Notes: generated by a model not told the origin, from the letters alone. A DNA stretch of 26,040 nucleotides from Ruminococcus sp. (GCA_017961625.1 JAGCWY010000125.1:1-26040); one strand, 5' to 3'; shown: positions 1-7,469, numbered from the stretch's first letter. Translations and numbers: made by a program.

Positions 1-1000
1 CGAGCGGAACAAATGATGTCTCATAATTGAACTTTGTGCTGTCCTTGAATACCTTGCACTGGCTGTCGAAACCTACTGTGTATGTTCCGTTTGCTGTGCC
101 TTCAGGGATTGTAACAACGAGTGTGAATGCAGCCTTGCCATCTGTAGGAACGAGAGGCTCACCGTCTGTACCTGTTGATGTGAAGTTTGCACGGTACTCG
201 TCAAGGTTAGTAGAAACCTTCTTGTTGCCGAGAGCTGTTGTCTTGCCACCAATAGCAGTGATCTTGATCTGCTCTGAAGCCTTGAACTGTACGTCCATAG
301 CTGATACAGGCTTGCCGTCTGCTACAACGTTAGCATATACTGTGATCTCGTCGCCAGCCTTAGCTGTAACCTTGCTTGCACCGTTCTCATCTGCAAATGT
401 GAACTTGATGTCTGCATTTGAAGACTGACCAGGATCAGATACAGTTGTAGTTGTTGTTGTAGGCTGAGGAGCAGTTGTAGTTGTAGTTGTTATAGGAGGA
501 TCAACAACAACATCGCCGCCGTCGTTACCAACTTTAATTGTAAGAGGTGTGAATGCTGTCTCATAATTGAACTTTGTGCTGTCCTTGAATACCTTGCACT
601 GGCTGTCGAAACCTACTGTGTATGTTCCGTTTGCTGTGCCTTCAGGGATTGTAGCAACGAGTGTGAATGCAGCCTTGCCATCCTCAGGAACGAGAGGCTC
701 ACCGTCTGTACCTGTTGATGTGAAGTTTGCACGATACTCATCAAGGTTTGAAGAAACCTTCTTGTTGCCGAGAGCAGCTGACTTACCGCCGATAGCTGTG
801 ATCTTAATCTGCTCTGAAGCCTTGAACTGAACGTCCATAGCTGATACGGGCTTGCCGCCAGCTGTTACGTTAGCAAAAACTGTAATCTCGTCGCCAGCCT
901 TAGCCTCAACTGTAGACTTACCATTCTCATCAACGAAAGCAAAGCTGATGTCAGCGTTTGATGTCTGACCACCAACTGTTGTTGATGTTGTTGATGTTGT
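1..1000 (-). repeat. Direct tandem repeat of 540 bp encoding cohesin plus linker
   Basis: Positions from about 21 onward match positions from about 561 onward at an offset of exactly 540 bp (180 codons). Long stretches are identical and only scattered substitutions occur, for example single changes near 114/654 and a cluster near 143-146/683-686. Similarity falls off past about 420/960, toward the linkers. The unit is one cohesin and its Thr-rich linker. This is a recent duplication or a pair kept similar by recombination. Confidence 0.9.
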
Positions 1001-1801
1001 TGTAGGCTGAGGAGCAGTTGTTGTTGTAGCTGTATCAGCAACATCGCCGCCGTCCTCTGTAACCTTGATTGTCATTGTCTCAAGTTTAAGATTCTTGCCC
1101 TCTGTAGTGAATCTTGTCTTCTCGCCTTCAACCATAGGTGAGGGGTTGTTGTTCTTTCCTGAAGCATCTGTGTTGTACTCACAGAACTTGAGTGTGTAAG
1201 TACCAGCTGCGATGTTCTGGGGAATAACTGTATCAAATACATAGAAAGGATATGAATCAGACTTATCGCCAGCCCAAGCATAATCCTCACCGTTACTCAT
1301 CCATGAGCATCCGATATAATAGTTGTCAGTACCAGCTGCGGTCTGGGATGAATCTACACCGAATACATAGAGACCAGCTGCTGAATAACCGTCCAGCTTA
1401 TTGTAATTACCTGCAAATGAGATATAGTTATCACACTTGAAAGTTGAACCCTTGATTGTATATTCCTTCTCGTCAGATGTATATGACTCTGTAGGATCAT
1501 AAAGCTTGAATGAGATATCCTTTGAGTCTGTTGTTACAGATACGAGAAGTGAATCAGTTGAATTATCAACGCCTTCCGAATAGTAAACTGCCGAAGGAAG
1601 AACATAACCGCCAGCAGGAATATCCTTCTTATTAATTGTTATGGAGGACTGGGCATCAGCTGAAGCTGGCTTGCTGATGTCATATGTTTTAATAGCAAAG
1701 CCCTTGGAAGCGTCAGCAGCGCCTACTGAAGCAGGAACTACCGTGCTTACCAGTGATGCAGCCATACACAGTGATGTGACTGCAGAAATTAACTTTTTCA
1801 T
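1..1801 (-). CDS. scaA: Multi-cohesin scaffoldin (ScaA-type), 3' end beyond the window
   Basis: A secreted structural protein that binds dockerin-bearing proteins into a cellulosome. The frame is open from the ATG at 1799-1801 to the left edge, about 600 codons. A Sec signal peptide (residues 1-28, MKKLISAV start) leads into a module of roughly 220 residues, a Thr/Pro linker (about 248-277), a cohesin-like module (about 280-421), a second Thr linker (423-458) and a second cohesin (from 460 to the edge). The modules carry the ruminococcal pattern AMDVQFK, IKITAIGGK, NLDEYRANFTS and GTYTVGFDS. An AGAAAGGAA ribosome site precedes the ATG. The gene lies 97 bp downstream of the ScaC-type gene with no clear terminator between, so co-transcription is likely. 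The order scaC-scaA matches the known R. flavefaciens sca cluster; the name ScaA rather than ScaB is inferred from that order. The number of further cohesins and any C-terminal dockerin cannot be seen. Confidence 0.85.
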   Translation of the reverse strand, partial: MKKLISAVTSLCMAASLVSTVVPASVGAADASKGFAIKTYDISKPASADAQSSITINKKDIPAGGYVLPSAVYYSEGVDNSTDSLLVSVTTDSKDISFKLYDPTESYTSDEKEYTIKGSTFKCDNYISFAGNYNKLDGYSAAGLYVFGVDSSQTAAGTDNYYIGCSWMSNGEDYAWAGDKSDSYPFYVFDTVIPQNIAAGTYTLKFCEYNTDASGKNNNPSPMVEGEKTRFTTEGKNLKLETMTIKVTEDGGDVADTATTTTAPQPTTTSTTSTTVGGQTSNADISFAFVDENGKSTVEAKAGDEITVFANVTAGGKPVSAMDVQFKASEQIKITAIGGKSAALGNKKVSSNLDEYRANFTSTGTDGEPLVPEDGKAAFTLVATIPEGTANGTYTVGFDSQCKVFKDSTKFNYETAFTPLTIKVGNDGGDVVVDPPITTTTTTAPQPTTTTTTVSDPGQSSNADIKFTFADENGASKVTAKAGDEITVYANVVADGKPVSAMDVQFKASEQIKITAIGGKTTALGNKKVSTNLDEYRANFTSTGTDGEPLVPTDGKAAFTLVVTIPEGTANGTYTVGFDSQCKVFKDSTKFNYETSFVPL

Positions 1802-1898
1802 TTGTAATAATTCCTTTCTTTAGGTTTTTACGCCTATTAATAAAACATAAATTGGGTTTGTATTCCTTTGTAAGGGGGACAAATCAGATAATCTCGGA

Positions 1899-2771
1899 TC
1901 AGAGCTCAGAAATGAGCTTGAGCAGGAACTTCTGGATCTTAAGAGCATCATTTGATGTAAGACCCGCTACGTCTTCATCAACATCGCCGTTGAGCTGTCC
2001 CTGTGAAGTGATGTGCTTGGAGTCTGTACCATCCAAACCATACTTATTCGGGTTAGCGAGGCTCTGCATGATGAGAACTGCATCTCCCATGTCTATCGTA
2101 CCGTCACAGTTAGCGTCTCCGCGAACGATCTTGCTCGTAGGCGGCTGAGTCGTTGTTGTAGTAGTAACGATAGATCCTACTGTTACGCTGCCGTTAGAAA
2201 CCGCTGTTGCGATTTTGACAGGCTTTCCGTCCTTCTCATAGCCACAGCCGATGTCTCCGTTTGAGGAGCCTGAACCTGCATATGTCTCACGATCGATAGG
2301 AACGATCTTGAGTGCTGATTCTGTACCGCTTGCTGCACCGCTTACAACAGTACCCTTGATAGTACAGAATACGCCGTCGCCCTTGAGCCAGTACGAAGCG
2401 TCATCAGTAGAAGTAGACCAGATCATGCTCACATAGCCCTCTGACTTGTTGATTGAGCTTTCAAAGAGAGGTGAGAGTGATGCTGACTGATCAGCGGACT
2501 CTGCGCTCTTGTTTATGAGAGCTCCCTGTTCAACAGATTCGATTGTGAGCACCTTGCTGTCATAAGTTACAGCAAAGTCAAGTGCCTGGATACCGGAAGA
2601 TGGGATATCAGCTAACGATACATCCACCGAGAAAGCTGCACCTGCCTCTGCGCTTGTTTTGCCAACGGATATCTGCACTGTTTCGCCAGCAGCTGCAACA
2701 GGTGCAAGTGAGCAGACTGAAAGTGAAAGCATCGCAGCCAAAGCTCCGACGACTACCTTTTTTGTCTTCAT
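1899..2771 (-). CDS. scaC: Cohesin-dockerin adaptor protein (ScaC-type)
   Basis: A secreted 290-residue adaptor. Signal peptide 1-28 (cut after VAAA), a type-I-like cohesin at about 30-200 (motifs AEAGAAFSVDVSL, ALDFAVTYDSKVL, KGDGVFCTIKGTV), a short Thr linker and a C-terminal dockerin at 218-290. The first dockerin loop is canonical (D-N-D-D-D in DANCDGTIDMGD). The second (DVDEDVAGLTSND) carries the one-residue longer loop common in ruminococcal dockerins, and the spacer between repeats (ANPNKYGLDGTD) is also typical. In R. flavefaciens, ScaC docks on ScaA and its own cohesin recruits a different set of dockerins; that role is inferred here. The ATG at 2769-2771 is chosen because AAGGAGG lies 8 nt upstream. 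An in-frame TTG seven codons earlier would place the ribosome site inside the gene. It is the first gene of the operon, behind a long leader. Confidence 0.88.
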   Translation of the reverse strand: MKTKKVVVGALAAMLSLSVCSLAPVAAAGETVQISVGKTSAEAGAAFSVDVSLADIPSSGIQALDFAVTYDSKVLTIESVEQGALINKSAESADQSASLSPLFESSINKSEGYVSMIWSTSTDDASYWLKGDGVFCTIKGTVVSGAASGTESALKIVPIDRETYAGSGSSNGDIGCGYEKDGKPVKIATAVSNGSVTVGSIVTTTTTTQPPTSKIVRGDANCDGTIDMGDAVLIMQSLANPNKYGLDGTDSKHITSQGQLNGDVDEDVAGLTSNDALKIQKFLLKLISEL

Positions 2772-3133
2772 TATTTTTTCCTCCTTCTTCAATAATGTTA
2801 TATAACAAAGGAACGGTTGCCCCTTATTATATCGTGTCTTTTAGCAGCGGACATTGTCTTCCGCCCTCTCTGCAAAACCGTATTCACCGATATACGAATG
2901 AAAGTGTGCCAAGCGGGCGGCTCATGCCGCTACCAGTCATACAGACGAGGCTTAAGCTGTCAAAGCTGCATTTCGGCGGATCCTGTTCAGATCCGGCGTT
3001 TGTCCACGCCGCTCCGAAGCTCCCCTCTGCCGTCAGCCTGCGACTGAAACGCGCTCTGCACGCAGTGGTTTTGTCACAAGACGCATCACACTGCCGTGAT
3101 GAGATACTTAATCCCATATCTATATTTATTCAT
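2772..3133 (-). ncRNA. Long hairpin-rich 5' leader of the scaffoldin operon
   Basis: About 360 nt separate the predicted transcription start (near 3133) from the scaC ATG. The stretch has no convincing ORF and is much richer in GC than the flanking AT-rich DNA. Perfect short stems are spread along it: arms 3084-3089/3096-3101 (CATCAC/GTGATG), 2976-2981/2989-2994 (CGGATC/GATCCG), 2917-2921/2926-2930 (GCGGC/GCCGC), 2879-2883/2892-2896 and 2847-2851/2860-2864 (GCGGA/TCCGC). It matches no riboswitch I can name: I looked for TPP, cobalamin, T-box, c-di-GMP, tmRNA and RNase P signatures. It could be a regulatory leader or a separate small RNA. Confidence 0.5.
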
Positions 3134-3139
3134 GATTTC

Positions 3140-3168
3140 ATTATATATCAGGTCTAAAAAAAAGTAAA
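3140..3168 (-). promoter_or_regulatory. Sigma-A promoter of the scaC-scaA operon
   Basis: On the minus strand, TTTACT (3163-3168), a 17-bp spacer and a perfect TATAAT (3140-3145). It is the best promoter match upstream of scaC. A weaker TATAAT at 2826-2831 lacks a good -35 box. Confidence 0.75.
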
Positions 3169-3226
3169 TAGGTTCATATCGTTTTTGGTATTTTACATAA
3201 ACCGCAAAACCTATTTTTGTCGGTTT
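3166..3226. promoter_or_regulatory. Nested inverted repeats upstream of the scaC promoter
   Basis: Two overlapping dyads sit at and above the -35 box. AAATAGGTT (3166-3174) is the exact complement of AACCTATTT (3208-3216), and AAACCG (3199-3204) pairs with CGGTTT (3221-3226). The first arm overlaps the -35 hexamer, as expected of an operator. The second dyad could instead be a weak terminator for the upstream CapA-family gene, but it lacks a T-run. Confidence 0.35.
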
Positions 3227-3295
3227 GCACAATGAAAAAATTTCACAAAAAAGCCATTTCGAGACTCTTTCTGAACGAAAAATGAATTTATCAAA

Positions 3296-4555
3296 TTATT
3301 TGTTAAGTTTGCGAAATTCAGCAGGAATTTGCTCCTCAATTATGCTGTTTATAACGTCCCAGCCGAAGTCCGTATAGGTACCCTGAGGCACCGCATAAGG
3401 AAGGCCATGGCGCTCTGCAAGCTCAGGTGAATATTTGCTGTAGGGATAGACCTTCATATTGGAGAACCCACCCTCGTAATGGATTATCGTGGGTATGCAG
3501 CCCACGTTTTCGAGCCTCAGCTCGTTGGTCTCTCCGTCAATTACTATATCAAAGTCGGGGAGCTCTCCCACGACGTTGAAGTTATCTGTCTGAGCGCAAA
3601 TAAAATTGCCCATAGAGTAGTAAACGAAGCCCTTTGTTCCGTCATCTCGCTCGATCCATTCCATAGTCTCAGCGGTATGAGTGTGACAGCCGAGTATCAC
3701 ATCAGCACCCCAGTTCACCATTTTATTTGCAAGCTCAATCCTGTCCTCGGTGACGACAGTAGTATCATCCTGCCCCCAGTGAGCGGACACGATAACAACA
3801 TCTGCCATTTGCTTGGCTTCCTTGATTTGGCGCTCTATGACGTCCTCCTCTTCGTTCATGATGACTCTGAGTGGAACATCGTCAAGCAGACTTTCAAAGC
3901 CGTTTATATGGTGCGCATAGGCAAGAAAAGCAATCTTTACCCCGTTCACCTCGCGTGTGCGTATGCGATTCGCATCCTCCTCGTTAAGGTAAGCGCCAAG
4001 GACTGTGAGATCGTTTTCTGCCGCCTTCCTGTTCCAGAAGTTTATGGACTCCTCCAGACCGTCAGTGCCCATATCGAGTAAGTGATTGTTAGCCATTGTG
4101 AACACATCGAAGCCTAAGTCGATAACTGCGTCAGCTACCTCTGGTGGAGAATTGAAGATAAGAACTCCTCCTTCGGCTCCTCTTGGCTCATTGCTTTCGG
4201 AAATTACTGTTTCCTGATTCAGTATGGCAAGATCGGCACCCTCGATGAGGTACTTGACCTCAGAATACAAGGGTTTGAAGTCGTAGCCGTACCCTCCCGC
4301 TAACTCGCGAGCATTGACCATGACCGAATGATGTATCAAATTGTCGCCTGCTGCCGTTACATGAACGACCTTGTCAGGCGGAAGCGTTGTAGGTTCCTCG
4401 GTAGTTTCCTCTGGAACCGTAGTTGTCGTTGTTTCGGATACGGACTGCTGACCGCTGTCAAGCTTTCCGACAATATTGCCGCAGCCTATACCGCCTGCCA
4501 CCAGTGCGATGAGAACCGCCAATGCACCGGCTGCACGTCCTTTTCTTAGTTTCAT
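3296..4555 (-). CDS. CapA/PgsA-family metallophosphatase-like lipoprotein
   Basis: A 419-residue exported protein of the CapA family (PF09587), related to the PgsA/CapA component of poly-gamma-glutamate systems. The N-terminus is a signal sequence with a candidate lipobox ending at Cys25 (GGIGC, not an ideal lipobox), then a Thr/Glu-rich spacer (about 40-60). The calcineurin-like core shows GDNLIHH (70-76), NQE (113-115), ANNHLLDMG (from 155), SAHWGQD and GCHTHT, the expected metal-site motifs. No capB or capC neighbour is present, so polymer synthesis is not supported; many stand-alone members have no known substrate. The ATG at 4553-4555 has AAGGAG just upstream; a TTG six codons earlier is less likely. 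Confidence 0.85.
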   Translation of the reverse strand: MKLRKGRAAGALAVLIALVAGGIGCGNIVGKLDSGQQSVSETTTTTVPEETTEEPTTLPPDKVVHVTAAGDNLIHHSVMVNARELAGGYGYDFKPLYSEVKYLIEGADLAILNQETVISESNEPRGAEGGVLIFNSPPEVADAVIDLGFDVFTMANNHLLDMGTDGLEESINFWNRKAAENDLTVLGAYLNEEDANRIRTREVNGVKIAFLAYAHHINGFESLLDDVPLRVIMNEEEDVIERQIKEAKQMADVVIVSAHWGQDDTTVVTEDRIELANKMVNWGADVILGCHTHTAETMEWIERDDGTKGFVYYSMGNFICAQTDNFNVVGELPDFDIVIDGETNELRLENVGCIPTIIHYEGGFSNMKVYPYSKYSPELAERHGLPYAVPQGTYTDFGWDVINSIIEEQIPAEFRKLNK

Positions 4556-4616
4556 AAAGGTCTCCTTTTGCAAAAGCAGTATAAAAACGCCACAAATATA
4601 CCACTTTTCATTTCAT

Positions 4617-4645
4617 ATTATATCACATATTTTTCGATTTGGCAA
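4617..4645 (-). promoter_or_regulatory. Promoter of the CapA-family gene
   Basis: Minus strand TTGCCA (4640-4645), 17-bp spacer, TATAAT (4617-4622), about 60 bp upstream of the start codon. The remainder of 4646-4852 is AT-rich DNA with no gene and no clear dusB terminator. Confidence 0.65.
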
Positions 4646-4852
4646 TTACAAATTGTATCAAACTTAAATGAGTTTACAAGGTGTTTTATTCTGCAAAAGA
4701 TTAAATCTTTGCCAGAATCCTCTATTTTACGGCACATTTCAGCTTTCATTTTTATTATAGCCTAAAATTTGGTCATTCATACGAAATTTTTGTTCACATT
4801 TTGTGCATCTCGACAAAAGCTACTATTTTTCTCCATAATGTATATGATTTTT

Positions 4853-5857
4853 CTACGCATTGTTTAGTCCTCTGCTTTTCTGGAGCTCTATAAATTCTGC
4901 TGCCAGAGCTTCAGCTTCATTGTATGACGAAAGCTGATAGCAACGTCCTCTGAACTTCGCAGAGCCGTAGTATCCGTTCATATACCATGCTGCGTGCTTA
5001 CGTGCCTCATGCATCGCAAGCTCCTCGCACTTTTCGCTGAGTTCAAGAATAAGTCTTATATGCTCGAGCATTACGCGCATTTTCTTCTCAAGAGAGGGCG
5101 GCTCGTAAGTCTCGCCGCGGAGATTTGTCGCTATTTCACGAAAAATAAAGGGATTGCCGTAGCTCCCCCGTCCTATCATAACCAGATCGCAGCCTGTCCG
5201 CTCATACATTTCCGAACAGGAACGGTAGTCTGTTATATCGCCGTTTCCGATGACAGGGATCTTTACCGCTTCCTTTACGGCTTTTACGACGTTCATATCC
5301 GATTCGCCGCTGTAAAACATATCCCTTGTGCGCCCATGTACAGCTATAGCCGAAGCTCCTGCTGCTTCGAGAGCCTTAGCCATTTCTGGAGCGTTGACAG
5401 TATCTGCGCTCCAGCCGCTGCGTATCTTCACAGTAACAGGTATATCACCAGCCGCCTTCACCGCCGCTTCAGTAACGGCAGCTGCAAGTCCAATATTCTT
5501 CATAAGCGCGGAACCGGCTCCTGTACCGACTACCTTAGGCACAGGACACCCCATATTGATATCTATTATATCAGGGCGGTAACCAAGGACTATCCCTACA
5601 GCTTCCGCCATAAAATCAGGTTCATTGCCGAAGAGCTGAACTGCCATTGGCCGCTCCTCGTCCGTAACCGTACAAAGCTCCGCCGTCTTGCGGTCGCTAT
5701 AGCATATTCCCTTTGCGGACACCATTTCGCTCACAACATAGGCTGCTCCGTACTTCTTGCAAATAAGCCTGTATGCGTGGTCGGCAACTCCTGCCATTGG
5801 CGCAAGGGCAGCTGTCCTTTCTATAGAGACATTTCCTATTTTCAAAGTATCAGTCAT
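4853..5857 (-). CDS. dusB: tRNA-dihydrouridine synthase (DusB-type)
   Basis: An FMN- and NADPH-dependent enzyme that reduces uridines in the D-loop of tRNA. The 334-residue product shows the Dus signatures APMAGVAD near the N-terminus, NMGCP with the catalytic Cys, KIRSGW, HGRTRDMFYSG, GNGDI and the phosphate-binding MIGRGSYGNPF. Length is normal for the family. The ATG at 5855-5857 overlaps the end of gtrA by 8 nt (ATGACTGA), so translation is probably coupled. The longer in-frame extension (to 5899) lies inside gtrA and has no ribosome site. No terminator is evident downstream. Confidence 0.93.
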   Translation of the reverse strand: MTDTLKIGNVSIERTAALAPMAGVADHAYRLICKKYGAAYVVSEMVSAKGICYSDRKTAELCTVTDEERPMAVQLFGNEPDFMAEAVGIVLGYRPDIIDINMGCPVPKVVGTGAGSALMKNIGLAAAVTEAAVKAAGDIPVTVKIRSGWSADTVNAPEMAKALEAAGASAIAVHGRTRDMFYSGESDMNVVKAVKEAVKIPVIGNGDITDYRSCSEMYERTGCDLVMIGRGSYGNPFIFREIATNLRGETYEPPSLEKKMRVMLEHIRLILELSEKCEELAMHEARKHAAWYMNGYYGSAKFRGRCYQLSSYNEAEALAAEFIELQKSRGLNNA

Positions 5858-6341
5858 TTTTCTGTTCCGCAGAAGCTTTTTCCTTGCTTTTAAACACAAA
5901 GATCTTGCTTAGTATATAGTTTGCAACGAAAATAAAGACCTGGCTAACAACAGTGATAACTGTCTTGTTTACGCCAAGCCAGTCGCAGAATATGAGGAAT
6001 ATAGCCTCTTCCATGCCGAGAGTTGCAAGTCTTGCACCGTAAAACGAAGTGAAGACTTTCCAAAACTCCTTCGCGCCTTTTGTCTCGTTCCTGAAAACAT
6101 ACTTTTTATTCGTGAAGAAAGCAAAGGTCACCGAACATATCCACGAAAATACCACACCTGCCGTGCTTTCCCAATTGGGTTCACCAGGGACGAGCCAGAA
6201 AAGCAGGAGTTTGGTTACCATAGAGATTACGGTGGTAAGTCCTCCAAAAACGAGGTAAAGCCATTTTTCTTCATATTGGTAGTATATTTTTTGCAACCGC
6301 ACCGGAAGTTTCGAAACGAACCACTTGATGAGCTTCTCCAT
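5850..6341 (-). CDS. GtrA-like membrane protein
   Basis: A 163-residue integral membrane protein of the GtrA family (PF04138), whose members help move lipid-linked sugars or teichoic-acid glycosyl donors across the membrane. Four hydrophobic segments and the family pattern FGGLTTVISMVT, FAFFTNKKYVF and YILSKIFVF are visible. The ATG at 6339-6341 follows AAAGGAAAG; an upstream TTG is rejected. It is cotranscribed with dusB through an 8-nt overlap. No glycosyltransferase partner is adjacent, so the sugar substrate is unknown. Confidence 0.85.
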   Translation of the reverse strand: MEKLIKWFVSKLPVRLQKIYYQYEEKWLYLVFGGLTTVISMVTKLLLFWLVPGEPNWESTAGVVFSWICSVTFAFFTNKKYVFRNETKGAKEFWKVFTSFYGARLATLGMEEAIFLIFCDWLGVNKTVITVVSQVFIFVANYILSKIFVFKSKEKASAEQKND

Positions 6342-6374
6342 TTTATCTTTCCTTTCAAAAAACAATGCTTTATA

Positions 6375-6403
6375 ATAATAGCAGTTTACGGAAGGAAATG
6401 CAA
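6375..6403 (-). promoter_or_regulatory. Possible gtrA-dusB promoter
   Basis: Minus strand TTGCAT (6398-6403), 17-bp spacer, TATTAT (6375-6380), 34 bp before the gtrA start. The -35 box matches the consensus only in its first three bases. Confidence 0.45.
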
Positions 6404-6449
6404 GCCCTTTTCTGAGATTTCCTGTTATTTATCCACTTTTTCGTGAAAT

Positions 6450-6478
6450 TTGTCTTAATCACCTCCGTCTCATATAAT
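6450..6478 (+). promoter_or_regulatory. Orphan plus-strand promoter-like site
   Basis: TTGTCT (6450-6455), 17-bp spacer, TATAAT (6473-6478). No ORF with a ribosome site follows in 6480-6640. That stretch contains only a 7-bp inverted repeat, GTACAAT (6516-6522) and ATTGTAC (6584-6590). It could start a small RNA or be fortuitous. Confidence 0.3.
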
Positions 6479-6636
6479 AAACGAACTGGCGCTGTTTACT
6501 CAGACGTTCTACATCGTACAATACTCTATAAGGTATTTAATCGCATTTACATTACGACTTTGTCAAGTAGTACTCTTGTTGAAATTGTACATCAGCAGAT
6601 TTAATTTTGTTTTATGACTTGTGCATCTCTAACGTA

Positions 6637-6738
6637 TTTAAAGTAACACTTTAAAATATTATTGACATACTTTAATTTTAGTGTTATAATACAATCATCA
6701 GCTGATAAAAACTTTAAAAACTTAAAGCAGCACTTTAA
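6637..6738. promoter_or_regulatory. Paired palindromic operators around the DUF2975/HTH promoter
   Basis: A 19-bp palindrome at 6637-6655 (TTTAAAGT, 3 nt, ACTTTAAA) lies just above the -35 box. A near copy at 6722-6738 (TTAAAGCAGCACTTTAA) lies between the transcription start and the ribosome site. The two cores share 15 of 17 bases. Further ACTTTAA half-sites occur at 6670-6676, inside the promoter spacer, and at 6711-6717. This arrangement suits a looping or roadblock repressor, most simply the XRE protein encoded downstream. Confidence 0.65.
6662..6690 (+). promoter_or_regulatory. Perfect sigma-A promoter of the DUF2975-HTH operon
   Basis: TTGACA (6662-6667), 17-bp spacer, TATAAT (6685-6690): six of six matches in both boxes at ideal spacing. 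Such a strong promoter between two palindromes suggests tight repression in normal conditions. Confidence 0.9.
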
Positions 6739-6754
6739 AAAAGGAGATGTGGTC

Positions 6755-7216
6755 ATGAATAAAATGATATCTGAAAAACTGAAAAAACGAACCTTTGCTG
6801 ACACTGTGCTGAGCTGTATCCTCTGCTTTGTCGCTCTCGGAGCTGCTGTATGGCAGTTTATATGCTTTGCAGGCAATACGAAGACGAAGGAGTACCTGAC
6901 CAATAGTCTATGCTCTCTTGTGATATTTGTCGAACTAGGACTTCTCGCACTGATACTACTTGAAATTCGCAAGACAGGAAAGCCCTTTTCAAAGAAGATA
7001 ATAACAAAGCTCCGCATTATGGCAGTTATTCTGTTTGCAGGAGGTCTTATACCATCCTGTTCGACTATACCTTTAGACGGCAGCCAATTCGCGATGTCCT
7101 TATCTTTTGATATGCAGAATATCCTTTTGATCGCATTAGGCGTCATAATCGGCATAATATCCGAGGTTTTCGTATATGGTCTTGGACTTCAGGAAGACAA
7201 CGATCTGATAGCGTAA
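6755..7216 (+). CDS. DUF2975-family membrane protein
   Basis: A 153-residue membrane protein with about four hydrophobic segments (roughly residues 13-34, 48-66, 85-105 and 125-145). The sequence and gene order match the widespread pair of a DUF2975 protein followed by a small YozG-like XRE regulator in Firmicutes; the function is unknown. The ATG at 6755 follows AAAAAAGGAGATG. The long upstream in-frame extension begins inside the promoter and is rejected. The stop is 12 nt before the regulator gene, so the two form an operon. It is one of the few plus-strand genes among mostly minus-strand neighbours. Confidence 0.8.
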   Translation: MNKMISEKLKKRTFADTVLSCILCFVALGAAVWQFICFAGNTKTKEYLTNSLCSLVIFVELGLLALILLEIRKTGKPFSKKIITKLRIMAVILFAGGLIPSCSTIPLDGSQFAMSLSFDMQNILLIALGVIIGIISEVFVYGLGLQEDNDLIA

Positions 7217-7228
7217 AGGCGGTGTGTC

Positions 7229-7435
7229 ATGGCAATAATAATCAGACTTGACAAGATGATGGCTGACCGCAAGATGTCGCTGAACGAGCTTGCCGAGCGG
7301 GTGGGTATGACCAACGTCAACCTTTCCAACTTAAAAACCGGCAAAATGAAAGGCATACGCTTCGAGACCATGAACGCTATATGCGAGGCTCTCGAATGTC
7401 AGCCCGGTGACCTTTTTGAACATACCAACGACTGA
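7229..7435 (+). CDS. Small XRE/Cro-type transcriptional regulator (YozG-like)
   Basis: A 68-residue, single-domain DNA-binding protein. The helix-turn-helix is clear: MSLNELAERVGMTNVNLSNL followed by a recognition-helix end with LKTGKMKGIRFETMNAICEALECQPGDLFEH, the hallmark ending of this compact HTH group. The ribosome site AAGGCGGTG precedes the ATG. As the second gene of the DUF2975 operon it is the natural candidate to bind the twin palindromes around the operon promoter; that is inferred. A terminator follows within 5 nt of the stop. Confidence 0.88.
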   Translation: MAIIIRLDKMMADRKMSLNELAERVGMTNVNLSNLKTGKMKGIRFETMNAICEALECQPGDLFEHTND

Positions 7436-7439
7436 AAAA

Positions 7440-7457
7440 GCTCCCCTTCCGGGGAGC
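7440..7457. terminator. Bidirectional terminator between the HTH and DUF3592 genes
   Basis: Perfect 7-bp stem GCTCCCC/GGGGAGC with a TTCC loop. On the minus strand it is followed directly by TTTTT, so it best serves the DUF3592 gene. On the plus strand the T-run is weaker (AATTTC). Confidence 0.85.
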
Positions 7458-7469
7458 AATTTCATGCTC

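Noticed and set aside
2826..2831. TATAAT close to scaC as an alternative promoter
   Set aside because: No acceptable -35 box is found at 16-18 bp; the site at 3140-3168 is far better.
2884..3117. Minus-strand ORF of 77 codons in the scaC leader
   Set aside because: It has no ribosome site, no recognisable sequence, and overlaps several hairpins; the stretch looks like structured RNA.
3199..3226. Terminator of the CapA-family gene
   Set aside because: The AT-rich dyad has no T-run after it, so an operator role near the scaC promoter is at least as likely; it is listed only as a dyad.
3479..4081. Plus-strand ORF of 200 codons opposite the CapA-family gene
   Set aside because: It is a shadow frame of a gene with clear family motifs and has no ribosome site.
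4994..5893. Plus-strand ORF of 299 codons opposite dusB
   Set aside because: The dusB frame carries all catalytic motifs; the opposite frame is an antisense artefact.
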